Positions 1 through 5,994 of a stretch of DNA of 6,547 bases are shown here, in pieces. The notes beneath the pieces were generated by a model. That model did no database searches. It saw nothing but the letters and a program-made list of their open reading frames with translations, and was not told where the DNA came from. The position numbers and the translations under genes were made by a program. The stretch is from CAYYGL01 sp964471235 (GTDB lineage Bacteria; Calditrichota; Calditrichia; RBG-13-44-9; J075): the NCBI GenBank assembly GCA_964471235.1, contig CAYYGL010000233.1:1-6547 (forward strand), given 5' to 3'. Numbering within the stretch: position 1 is the first letter of the stretch; the number at the start of each line of letters is the position of its first letter.

Positions 1-231
1 TGTCACGCTGCTGCCGCCGTCGCCTGGCCGCTGCCATCGTTGCGGTAAAAAGACAAAACATCTTATTACTGGATAATCGTTTGAAAATGTTGACTATAAG
101 AATCACATCAATAGGAGGACGAACCGAAATGTTCACCTCTCAGGGTTGTGGTAATTTGGGTAAGTATCTGTCACGACAAATGTTGTATCCCTGTCCCCGA
201 AGCTCTCTTTGTGACGGGATTCTCCTGCCTC
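1..231. other. Left-edge stretch without a supported gene
   Basis: I see no gene I can defend here. The first 50 bases are GC-rich and could be the 3' end of a gene lying outside the window; plus frame 2 ends in a TAA at 74-76 after a Cys-x-x-Cys-containing tail, but it is too short to judge. From about 50 the sequence becomes AT-rich. A strong Shine-Dalgarno-like AGGAGG lies at 114-119, 9 nt before an ATG at 129, but the resulting 52-codon frame is cysteine- and proline-rich and runs into the convergent peptidase gene. No clear hairpin with a T-tract was found downstream of the peptidase stop codon. Confidence 0.4.
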
Positions 232-3042
232 TCACCATTCCACTACCGGGCGGGTGCCAAAACCCGGTCCCAGGAAAATGGCGTTAAACAGCATCCTGCC
301 GGTGCCATAGAAATAGGAGCGGAAATTGGGTTCCCCGGCAAAGAGGATAATTTGCCCCCTGCCGTGGCTCTCCCGGGTGGCGTAGGCAGTTCGCTCCCAG
401 CGCAATTTGGCTTCCTTCCAGAGCAATCCGGACAGTCGCAGGTGATTAGCATCGCTAAACCGCCCGGCAGTCTGCACCGGCGGTTTGGATAGAAAGGCAT
501 AAGAGGAATACAATATCGCCGGCACCCGGCTGCCCACGCCAAAATTCAACCAGTGGCGCTCATCCAACTCCACCTTCAAAATCGCTCCCCGGGGCATGAA
601 CAACCGCATTCGTTTATCTTCCAGACGCAGCATCTTTACATTCTTTTTCGAGGATGAGTTTTTCTTCTGCGCCGATGGGGTACTCACATTTCCTTCCCAT
701 ACACTCAGGCTATCCACCTCAATGTTATCCATCCCCATCTCCTGCTTGACTGCCATTTCATAGAGGTCTAACTCCTTTAGCGCCTGACGCCGAAGTTTTA
801 CCCGACTGATGCCGGTGGCGCTGTCCGCTAAAAACACCGCGCCGCTGCCCACGCCAATCAAAGTACCGCCGTCGGCAACCCACTGCTTCAGGCGTTTTAA
901 CCCCGTCTTACCAAACATATCCTTATAGCCGGAGCCGGAGGGGAGAATTAACACATTGTATTTGCGCAAATCGGTGCGGTTGATGCGGTTGGAATTGATG
1001 ATGGAACAGCGGGCATGCAATTCATAATCCAGCAGATACCAGATATGCCCCACATTGTAAGAGCTGGTGTGGGGACCGCCAAGCATGGCAATCCGTGGCG
1101 TCTGCAGCAAGCGAAAATCATTACCGCCCAGGTCCGGACCGTCTTCACTAAGGGCACTGTTGACACCGTATACCCTAATGCCGTATCTCCCGGCAATCGA
1201 TTTTAATACTGCGGCAACATCCGGCTTATTTTCCTTAAGCCGCAGGAGCAAACTGCCCCGCGGGTAATCCCGCCCCTCAATGGTAAACGGTTTTCGGGCG
1301 ACGCGCACCGTTAACCCCTTCTCCAGCATCTCCACCAGCGCCGGCATCACAATATCATCCGTCCCGTTCAGCAAAAATCCATATTGTGGAGAGGCGTTCC
1401 GCAGTTCACCCTGTGTCACTGGCAGGGTGGATATTTCATTGGCAGAAACAGAAGGAATCTGCACTGCCTGGTATGCTTCCACGCCGTAAGCCATGGGCAA
1501 CGACCAGGCGCTAACCTCATACAACCGGGTGCCCTTGCCCCGTTCCAGGGATTCCCGCTCCGATTTCAGAAAATCAGTGGTCATGCGCGGGTCGAATTCC
1601 ATGATTGCTTCAATCAATGGTCGGAGCGGCTGGTTGAGGGGGATGATATACGTTCCGGCGGGCAGTTGTTTCCGACCCGGTTTTTTCTCATAATAGCTGC
1701 GAACGCCGGACGCCCGGAAGCTGCTTTGCGCCGCCTTCACTTCCACCCCCAACGCCAGCAGTTTGGATATCAGCCGTTTCACCCGGGAGGGATGGTCGCC
1801 GGGAGGAATCAAATACGCCTTCACTCCGTTTCTGGAGTTACCATTCACCGCTTCCCGTTTCATCTTGTAAAAATCACGGATAATCTCCCGGCGGTGAGTA
1901 ACCGCACTGGTTAAATTTGCCAGGGAGCTGACAAATTGATGCTGCACCGTCTCCCGGTAGGTAAGCACCGTACCGTCCGGTCGTTTAACCAATGAACCGT
2001 CCACACCGGCTTGCTCATACAAAATTCCTACCGCACCCAGCAGAAAGGGGATAGAGCTTCCATAACCGGGATACCAGTCCTCCAACCACTCCCGGGTGTA
2101 GTAACTCCAGCCATACCGGTCAAAAGCGGCGGCTTGTTCCCGGGAGAAAACCTTTCCCCATTTCCGGACGATGTTTTTAAAATTGGGATTGATTGGTTCT
2201 CGTGCCGGGGGAAACAGGTAGGTGTCGTAAGGTCCCATTTCGTGGGCATCTACCACCACCTGGGGATGGAACTCCCGAAGGGCGGTCATGCGCGCCCGGC
2301 TTTCCGGCTGGGAAAGGATGAACCAGTCGCGATTCAAATCAAACAGGTAGTGATTGGTGCGTCCCCAGGGCCAGACACCGGTATGGTGGAGACTCTGCAC
2401 ATCGGGATTGGGCACCTGACCACGCCATTGCTGCATCATCGTTAAAAAACGCTCCCTGCCGTCCGGATTTTCCATGGGGTCGATTCCCACCACCAATTCC
2501 CGGCGGATCTTTCGGGTCAGGGAATCCTCTCCTGCCGCCAGTTGATATGCCACCTGCAAAGCGGCATCCGCCCCGGAGAGTTCGTCTCCGTGGATGCTGT
2601 ACATCAGCCATACCACTGCCGGCGTATTTTTTATGAGATTCTTTGCCCCGGCAGCCGTGGTGTGACGGGGATCGGCTAATTTGCCCAGGTTTGTTTGAAT
2701 GTCATCCAGCTTTGCCAGATTCTCTTCGGAGCTGATTAAGGCGTAATGGAGCAGGCGTCCCTCGTGGGTTTTGCCGGATACCACCCACTTTACCCGCGGG
2801 GATGCTTCCGCCAGTGCTTGAAAGTAACGCATCGCTTCCTCGTAGCGCGCCGGGCGCTCTCCAACGGAAAATCCCAGCACCGATTCCGGCGTGGGAATAT
2901 CCGCCCGGTAAGTTCCATCGGGAAAAAACGGCGGAGATAAACTCGCTTCCTGCGCACCTAAACTTGCGATGATAAACAACACGCCCACCATCAGGCTAAT
3001 CGTGCCATGAATTCCCCCTTGAAAACCGAAACACCGTCCCAT
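232..3042 (-). CDS. Secreted M14-type zinc carboxypeptidase with C-terminal amidotransferase-like domain
   Basis: This is probably an exported metallopeptidase of the M14 (carboxypeptidase A-like) family that trims peptides with one zinc ion. Numbering here is from a TTG two codons upstream; the preferred ATG is residue 3 (product 936 aa). Residues 3-33 form a signal peptide with hydrophobic core ISLMVGVLFIIASLGA. The M14 domain covers about 60-380. It shows the zinc motif HGDE (H153, E156), the NPDGRER segment (194-200), the substrate-binding pair N239-R240 in DLNRDW, the third zinc ligand H269 in VVDAHE, and a likely catalytic glutamate E345 in ILYEQAG. Residues 650-742 resemble a class I glutamine amidotransferase fold (IAMLGGPH, VLILPSGSG, GTLIGVGSGA). 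The usual nucleophile Cys position reads Ser735, so this domain is probably non-catalytic. A Lys/Ser-rich linker lies at 795-805. The gene is divergent from the SDR gene. The family call is firm; the substrate is unknown. Confidence 0.9.
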   Translation of the reverse strand: MGRCFGFQGGIHGTISLMVGVLFIIASLGAQEASLSPPFFPDGTYRADIPTPESVLGFSVGERPARYEEAMRYFQALAEASPRVKWVVSGKTHEGRLLHYALISSEENLAKLDDIQTNLGKLADPRHTTAAGAKNLIKNTPAVVWLMYSIHGDELSGADAALQVAYQLAAGEDSLTRKIRRELVVGIDPMENPDGRERFLTMMQQWRGQVPNPDVQSLHHTGVWPWGRTNHYLFDLNRDWFILSQPESRARMTALREFHPQVVVDAHEMGPYDTYLFPPAREPINPNFKNIVRKWGKVFSREQAAAFDRYGWSYYTREWLEDWYPGYGSSIPFLLGAVGILYEQAGVDGSLVKRPDGTVLTYRETVQHQFVSSLANLTSAVTHRREIIRDFYKMKREAVNGNSRNGVKAYLIPPGDHPSRVKRLISKLLALGVEVKAAQSSFRASGVRSYYEKKPGRKQLPAGTYIIPLNQPLRPLIEAIMEFDPRMTTDFLKSERESLERGKGTRLYEVSAWSLPMAYGVEAYQAVQIPSVSANEISTLPVTQGELRNASPQYGFLLNGTDDIVMPALVEMLEKGLTVRVARKPFTIEGRDYPRGSLLLRLKENKPDVAAVLKSIAGRYGIRVYGVNSALSEDGPDLGGNDFRLLQTPRIAMLGGPHTSSYNVGHIWYLLDYELHARCSIINSNRINRTDLRKYNVLILPSGSGYKDMFGKTGLKRLKQWVADGGTLIGVGSGAVFLADSATGISRVKLRRQALKELDLYEMAVKQEMGMDNIEVDSLSVWEGNVSTPSAQKKNSSSKKNVKMLRLEDKRMRLFMPRGAILKVELDERHWLNFGVGSRVPAILYSSYAFLSKPPVQTAGRFSDANHLRLSGLLWKEAKLRWERTAYATRESHGRGQIILFAGEPNFRSYFYGTGRMLFNAIFLGPGFGTRPVVEW

Positions 3043-3049
3043 CTGCAAG

Positions 3050-3056
3050 CACCTCT
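3050..3056 (-). promoter_or_regulatory. Ribosome binding site deciding the peptidase start
   Basis: On the minus strand AGAGGTG lies 7 nt before the ATG at 3042-3040 but only 1 nt before the upstream in-frame TTG at 3048-3046. The spacing supports the ATG as the real start and removes two residues from the longest reading frame. Confidence 0.7.
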
Positions 3057-3091
3057 ATGTTATGATTCTTCGTTTAACCGTTCATTTTTAG

Positions 3092-3119
3092 AAGATACGA
3101 AAATTGCGAAAAAAAACAA
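3092..3119 (-). promoter_or_regulatory. Possible promoter of the peptidase gene
   Basis: On the minus strand TTGTTT (3119-3114) and TATCTT (3097-3092) are separated by 16 nt in an AT-rich stretch. Transcription would start near 3085 and leave a leader of about 43 nt. Both boxes are imperfect matches to sigma-70 consensus, so this is only a candidate. Confidence 0.3.
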
Positions 3120-3215
3120 CTTTGATAATTGGGCGAAAGGAATTTATTTAGAACGTGATGAGTGAAGACGTGAAACGTGACGGGGTGAAAGAGTCGGCAG
3201 GAGCAGTTGGCAACC

Positions 3216-3242
3216 GGAGCGTCAAAATTTATTTTGACAGGC
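3216..3242. repeat. 27-bp palindromic intergenic repeat, copy 1
   Basis: This copy is identical over 27 bases to 4100-4126. Its core at 3221-3238, GTCAAAATTTATTTTGAC, is a perfect inverted repeat with two 8-bp arms and a TT centre, flanked by GGAGC on the left and AGGC on the right. It could be an operator for a dimeric regulator or a dispersed intergenic element. As RNA it would fold only into a weak AT-rich hairpin. Confidence 0.85.
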
Positions 3243-3308
3243 ACCCCGGGGAAAGGCACCGGTAACAAGCAGCTCATTGAGAGAAGGAAAACAGGGAAGC
3301 GGATGATG

Positions 3309-3324
3309 ATCGGGGGTTCCCGAT
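3309..3324 (+). other. Leader hairpin before the SDR gene
   Basis: ATCGGG and CCCGAT form a perfect 6-bp stem around a GGTT loop, ending 22 nt before the SDR ribosome binding site and 32 nt before its ATG. No T-tract follows, so it is not a standard terminator. It could stabilise the transcript or bind a regulator; no function is shown. Confidence 0.45.
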
Positions 3325-3356
3325 TCTACAGATAACCACTCAACGCAGGAGAGACC

Positions 3357-4082
3357 ATGAGTTCACCAAAAGCAATCATCATCGGCGCGACTTCCGGGAT
3401 TGGCAGAGCGCTGGCAAAGGAGATGGCAAACCACGGATACGAATTGGGATTGACCGGCAGGCGGGTCAACTTACTGGCGGAATTACAGCAAGAACTCACC
3501 ATCGAAAGCCATCTCCGGGCAATGGATGTCACCAAGCCGGAGGAAGCCCGCCAAATACTGGGGGAATTAGTGGAAGAGATGGGCGGGATGGATGTCATTG
3601 TGCTCAATTCCGGGGTGGGCACCATTGATCCGTCCTGGGAGAGTGAGAAGCGGGTGATTGAGGTGAATGTGGTGGGATTTGTGGCGCTGGCAAATTGGGC
3701 GATGGCATATTTTACGGAACGCGGCGGCGGGCACATTGTGGGTATCTCCTCCATTGCGGCGTTAAAGGGATACGGGAGAACCCCGGCATATTGTGCTTCC
3801 AAAGCCTTTATTTCCACCTATATGCAGGGGCTTCAGCAAAAAGCCAACAAAAAACGGTTGGGCATTACCGTTACCGATATCAAGCCGGGGTTTGTGGCGA
3901 CGCCCATGACCGAGAAGAATAAGGGCATGTTCTGGGTGGCGCCGGTGGAAAAAGCCGCCCGGCAGATTTACCGGGCAATTGCCCGGCGTAAGCGCTATGT
4001 GTATATCACCCGCCGCTGGCGCATCGTCGGCTGGATCACCAAAGCCATTCCCGATTGGCTGTATGTGCGGCTAAGAGTGTGA
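3357..4082 (+). CDS. Short-chain dehydrogenase/reductase (SDR family)
   Basis: This is a 241-aa NAD(P)(H)-dependent oxidoreductase of the classical SDR type, with the usual single Rossmann domain and family length. Visible motifs in order are the dinucleotide-binding GATSGIG (10-16), the basic TGRR after the second strand (33-36, which points to NADP(H)), the acidic D57 in AMDV, a variant NNAG motif reading LNSG (83-86), N104, catalytic S132, Y145 and K149 (YCASK), and KPG (176-178). The C-terminus (from about 212) is basic and hydrophobic and may associate with membrane, as in several SDRs acting on lipids or ketones. The ATG at 3357 has AGGAGA 4 nt upstream (3347-3352). The gene stands alone between two copies of a palindromic repeat. 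The substrate cannot be deduced. Confidence 0.92.
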   Translation: MSSPKAIIIGATSGIGRALAKEMANHGYELGLTGRRVNLLAELQQELTIESHLRAMDVTKPEEARQILGELVEEMGGMDVIVLNSGVGTIDPSWESEKRVIEVNVVGFVALANWAMAYFTERGGGHIVGISSIAALKGYGRTPAYCASKAFISTYMQGLQQKANKKRLGITVTDIKPGFVATPMTEKNKGMFWVAPVEKAARQIYRAIARRKRYVYITRRWRIVGWITKAIPDWLYVRLRV

Positions 4083-4099
4083 GGGAAGCATGGGAATAA

Positions 4100-4126
4100 G
4101 GAGCGTCAAAATTTATTTTGACAGGC
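4100..4126. repeat. 27-bp palindromic intergenic repeat, copy 2
   Basis: This is an exact direct copy of 3216-3242, in the same orientation, 18 nt past the SDR stop codon. The perfect 18-bp inverted repeat core is at 4105-4122. The two copies bracket the SDR gene, with start points 884 bp apart. Confidence 0.85.
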
Positions 4127-4308
4127 GACGAGAGGGAGAGGGGGTGACGGGGGGAGCGGGAATTAGCAGTTGGCAGTGGCCGTTGGCAGGAATTAACCAA
4201 TCCATCATGTTTCACAGCCTGCCCCATTGGGGTTTTACGGTTCACGTAAGAAAACAGAACAAAGTAGGAGAAGAAGGTATTAGGATATTGGGAAGGACGT
4301 TATTTCAT

Positions 4309-4334
4309 CCGTCAGGAATGAGAATTCCTGATGG
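4309..4334. repeat. Strong stem-loop, REP-like
   Basis: CCGTCAGGAAT and ATTCCTGATGG pair over 11 positions with one G-T pair, around a GAGA loop. No T-tract follows on either strand, so I do not call a terminator. The shape suits a dispersed repetitive extragenic palindrome between the convergent ends of the SDR gene and hicA. Confidence 0.55.
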
Positions 4335-4409
4335 CAAGGGGGGAGAAGCTTCACTTGACAGGTGTTAGGATGGGTTCGGGAATTCACATTTCCCAAACAT
4401 TGAGATAAT

Positions 4410-4425
4410 AAGCTTATAAAAGCTT
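4410..4425 (-). terminator. Weak hairpin at the end of hicA
   Basis: AAGCTT occurs twice with 4 nt between and folds into a 6-bp stem that includes the hicA stop codon. On the minus strand it is followed by ATTATCTC rather than a run of T, so termination here would be inefficient. Confidence 0.25.
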
Positions 4426-4641
4426 TAGAAATTCATCTACAGTTAGGTGAGCTTGTTTGATAATATGGGATAATGTCGATCGTTTAATCGGATTATGAGC
4501 CGGTATGGTAATTTTTAGTGTCTCTTCTCCGAAATGTTTTTGTAATCGAATATGGCTGCCTTTTTGACGAACGACAACCCAACCATCCCGACGTAACGCC
4601 TGAATGACTTTTGTATAATTTAGACTGGGAACTTTGCTCAT
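4414..4641 (-). CDS. hicA: HicA-family toxin (mRNA interferase)
   Basis: This 75-aa protein has the usual length and look of HicA (YcfA-like) toxins, small double-stranded-RNA-binding-fold ribonucleases that cleave mRNA and stop growth when not held by HicB. It shows the family pattern: an N-terminal helix (KVIQALRRDGW), then strands containing VVRQKGSHIRL with G28, S29 and the catalytic His30, then TIPAH and a C-terminal helical end (TLSHIIKQAHLTVDEFLKLL). Its ATG overlaps the hicB stop codon as ATGA, and no Shine-Dalgarno sequence is visible, so translation is probably coupled to hicB. It is the last gene of the operon. The order antitoxin-then-toxin is common for this short-HicB subgroup. 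Confidence 0.92.
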   Translation of the reverse strand: MSKVPSLNYTKVIQALRRDGWVVVRQKGSHIRLQKHFGEETLKITIPAHNPIKRSTLSHIIKQAHLTVDEFLKLL

Positions 4642-4841
4642 ACGGCAATTTCAATTATCTCGGCATTCGGGCTAAAACTCTGGTCATCTTCAATTGGTTC
4701 AAGATATAATTCAATCGCCTCGCGAATGTTCTTTAAAGCTTCTTCTTTGGTATTACCCTCGCTAATACAACCGGGTAATGCCGGGACAATCACTGTATAT
4801 CCGCCGTCCTCGCTCGGTTCTAAAATTATCTGGAGTTTCAT
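4638..4841 (-). CDS. hicB: Short HicB-family antitoxin
   Basis: This 67-aa protein matches the N-terminal partial RNase H-like domain of HicB antitoxins, which bind HicA and cover its active site. The family signature is clear: strand IILEPSEDGGYTVIVPALPGC (residues 5-25), then EGNTKEEALKNIREAIELYLE. The protein ends shortly afterwards and lacks the C-terminal helix-turn-helix or ribbon-helix-helix domain found in longer HicB proteins, so it probably cannot repress the operon itself by that route. AGAGGT lies 7 nt before its ATG. Its start overlaps the PIN-toxin stop (ATGA at 4838-4841) and its stop overlaps the hicA start in the same way. Confidence 0.92.
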   Translation of the reverse strand: MKLQIILEPSEDGGYTVIVPALPGCISEGNTKEEALKNIREAIELYLEPIEDDQSFSPNAEIIEIAV

Positions 4842-5251
4842 TTATTGGACCTCTTTTTTATTTTCAGCAACTTTAACTTCTCCATTTTTTTGAAATGTTT
4901 TTCATGGAGTGTTACTAAAGGCAAATCAAACTCGATTGCCATTGCCCCTATAAATATGTCTCTAAATTCTATGATGGTATTTTTTCTCTTTAGTTCCTTG
5001 TATATTTCACCCGAAGTCCTGGCTACTTCTTCGGTAAGATTTACAACTTCTAACCATTTTAACAACTTCGCTAAATCTTCATAATGTTGTTCGGTTTCCG
5101 CACCAGCATACAGCTCGAAAACAGTAATCGTAGAAATCACTATTGAGTGATTCCTCTCCATTAATTGCCACAGGAGCGATTTTTTTCTGTTTCTCTTCCT
5201 TAGAAATTCAATAAGTACCGAAGTGTCCGCTACAATTCTTCGATTTTCCAT
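4838..5251 (-). CDS. vapC: PIN-domain ribonuclease, VapC-like toxin
   Basis: This 137-aa protein is a single PIN domain of normal VapC length, expected to be a magnesium-dependent RNase that cleaves tRNA or rRNA when released from its antitoxin. Visible acidic site residues are D9 in VADTSVLIEF, E46 in TVFELYAG and D98 in FRDIFIGAMA. In the closing motif LPLVTLHEKHF the position often occupied by Asn or Asp reads His116. It overlaps the upstream antitoxin-like gene by 22 nt in another frame and hicB downstream by 4 nt. The nearest Shine-Dalgarno-like AGAGGT is about 12 nt from the ATG, a little far, so translational coupling to the upstream gene is likely. The C-terminal tail is lysine-rich. 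The symbol is by family only. Confidence 0.88.
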   Translation of the reverse strand: MENRRIVADTSVLIEFLRKRNRKKSLLWQLMERNHSIVISTITVFELYAGAETEQHYEDLAKLLKWLEVVNLTEEVARTSGEIYKELKRKNTIIEFRDIFIGAMAIEFDLPLVTLHEKHFKKMEKLKLLKIKKRSNK

Positions 5252-5496
5252 GCAGTGACTTTAACCTCTTTATTGTCATCAAGATGTGACCAGACAGATA
5301 TGCTTAAGAAATCCTTTCTCCAATCCCCCTGCTCTTTGGAGCCTGGTTGTTCCCCGTTCTCAGACGTTATCTTTTTTTTGATAACATGTAAAATGAATTC
5401 CTCCAATTCCAGGAGTTCAGTGATGGATAGTTTTTCGAAAAATTGCCTGAGATCCGTGCCGATGATGGGGTCGGAGGTTATCTTGGGGGTCTTCAT
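5230..5496 (-). CDS. Small antitoxin-like protein, probable partner of the PIN toxin
   Basis: This 88-aa protein is the first gene of the operon. I recognise it by position and shape, not by a named family. It has an amphipathic helical section (DLRQFFEKLSITELLELEEF, 15-34, and onwards to about 42), a polar linker, then DFLSISVWS (62-70) and a C-terminal TAWKIEEL. That tail resembles toxin-wrapping ends of antitoxins found before PIN toxins. It shows no obvious AbrB or ribbon-helix-helix DNA-binding domain. The frame is open upstream to 5634, but the ATG at 5496 is preferred: AAGGAA sits 6 nt before it, and the upstream part would cover the promoter. Its last 22 nt overlap the PIN gene, typical of paired toxin-antitoxin genes. 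Confidence 0.75.
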   Translation of the reverse strand: MKTPKITSDPIIGTDLRQFFEKLSITELLELEEFILHVIKKKITSENGEQPGSKEQGDWRKDFLSISVWSHLDDNKEVKVTAWKIEEL

Positions 5497-5532
5497 GGTC
5501 TTTTCCTTGACAAAAAAGGTTAAATGAACTTT

Positions 5533-5547
5533 AATGAAATTTTCATT
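5533..5547. promoter_or_regulatory. Candidate operator of the toxin-antitoxin operon
   Basis: AATGAAA, one T, then TTTCATT form a perfect 15-bp palindrome. It begins 4 nt downstream of the predicted -10 box (minus-strand sense) and covers the expected transcription start near 5545. This is where an antitoxin-toxin complex would bind for autoregulation. The binding protein is unknown. Confidence 0.5.
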
Positions 5548-5551
5548 TATC

Positions 5552-5580
5552 AGTTTATGATTCCCCTTTGCAAAAGTCAA
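5552..5580 (-). promoter_or_regulatory. Promoter of the toxin-antitoxin operon
   Basis: On the minus strand TTGACT (5580-5575) and TAAACT (5557-5552) are exactly 17 nt apart, close to sigma-70 consensus. Transcription would start around 5545, leaving a leader of about 49 nt before the antitoxin ATG at 5496. This is the best promoter in the window. Confidence 0.6.
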
Positions 5581-5624
5581 GATGAAAATGCGCCGGGGTA
5601 GGAGTACAATAAGATGAAAAGCTG

Positions 5625-5924
5625 CCCGGAGCACCTCAGCGAGGACTGTCCGGGATGGGTCCCAGGATGACCGCCAAATTCATACCGCGAAGCGGTTCGA
5701 CTCCGAAAACCGGGGTCGCCGACTTATCGGTGCACCCCGGAAATGAAGGGAATAGATACACTCGTTACCCCAACGGGGTTAAACATAATCACCGGAATTA
5801 CCCCTCCGAGATGCTCTGAACCGGGTGCTCTTCCCTTGTAAAACCCTTTCAGGGTATGGGACTGTTTGTCTCCTCGACTACAGGGGTAACTACCCCTGGC
5901 TTGGGAATACAACGCCTTCGGCGT
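5625..5924. repeat. Hairpin array: alternating long and short stem-loops, non-coding
   Basis: No gene fits this 300-bp stretch, but it is full of inverted repeats. Four short hairpins share one plan, a 5-bp stem with a 3-nt loop, starting with A and ending with T: ACCGC-GAA-GCGGT (5684-5696), ACCCC-AAC-GGGGT (5767-5779), ACCCT-TTC-AGGGT (5843-5855) and ACGCC-TTC-GGCGT (5912-5924). Longer ones alternate with them: 5625-5654 (CCCGGA/TCCGGG around CCTC/GAGG), 5710-5740 (13 pairs with one bulge), 5790-5827 (CACCGG/CCGGGTG, imperfect) and 5881-5898 (CAGGGGTA/TACCCCTG). The spacing is roughly 80 bp. I recall similar hairpin-dense sequences between genes in several bacterial phyla, unchecked here. 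It may be a dispersed repeat or a structured RNA. Confidence 0.6.
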
Positions 5925-5994
5925 AACCTGCTCAATCCCACACGTATCTTTCGTCTATCTCCAAGCTTTATTTTTTGCATATATGGCGAAAATG

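Larger units (their letters stand above)
3043..3356. other. Divergent intergenic region between the peptidase and SDR genes
   Basis: No gene is supported in these 314 bases. The peptidase-proximal part (3060-3150) is AT-rich and holds its likely promoter. Next come degenerate ACGTGA words (3153-3158, 3168-3173, 3175-3180), then the word AGCAGTTGGCA (3202-3212), which recurs at 4165-4175 beyond the SDR gene, then the first 27-bp palindromic repeat. A leader hairpin lies just before the SDR gene. I found no convincing -35/-10 pair for the SDR gene. The TTGACA inside the palindrome has no good -10 partner at the right distance. Confidence 0.6.
4083..4413. other. Gene-free stretch between the SDR gene and the toxin-antitoxin operon
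   Basis: No gene is supported in these 331 bases. An open frame at 4090-4368 starts across the palindromic repeat and lacks protein-like features. The stretch contains the second 27-bp repeat, a G-rich purine tract (4128-4160), TTGGCA words including AGCAGTTGGCA shared with 3202-3212, and a strong hairpin at 4309-4334. Near 4380 the composition turns AT-rich, which probably marks the edge of the accessory segment. Confidence 0.6.

Noticed and set aside
2..76. Plus frame ending in a CHRCGKK-containing tail, possibly the 3' end of an upstream zinc-ribbon gene
   Set aside because: Only 24 codons are visible and no family can be recognised.
129..287. 52-codon plus-strand frame with AGGAGG 9 nt upstream
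   Set aside because: The product is Cys/Pro-rich without domain character and its 3' part lies antisense to the peptidase C-terminus, which is clearly coding. The ribosome binding site alone is not enough.
3234..3239. TTGACA inside the palindrome as the -35 box of the SDR promoter
   Set aside because: No TATAAT-like box lies 15-19 nt downstream, in either copy of the repeat.
3074..3277. Minus-strand 67-codon frame
   Set aside because: It runs through the palindromic repeat and the peptidase promoter; its repeat-derived segment VKINFDAP recurs in the frame over 4100-4126, showing that it reflects the repeat and not a protein.
4090..4368. Plus-strand 92-codon frame after the SDR gene
   Set aside because: It starts within 10 nt of the repeat, crosses repetitive purine-rich DNA and a hairpin, and has no recognisable domain or ribosome binding site.
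5497..5634. N-terminal extension of the antitoxin-like protein to an ATG at 5634
   Set aside because: The extension would cover the predicted promoter and operator, and the ATG at 5496 has a well-placed ribosome binding site.
5625..5924. CRISPR array or integron attC sites
   Set aside because: The stems differ in sequence and there are no identical repeats with unique spacers; no cassette genes lie between the hairpins.
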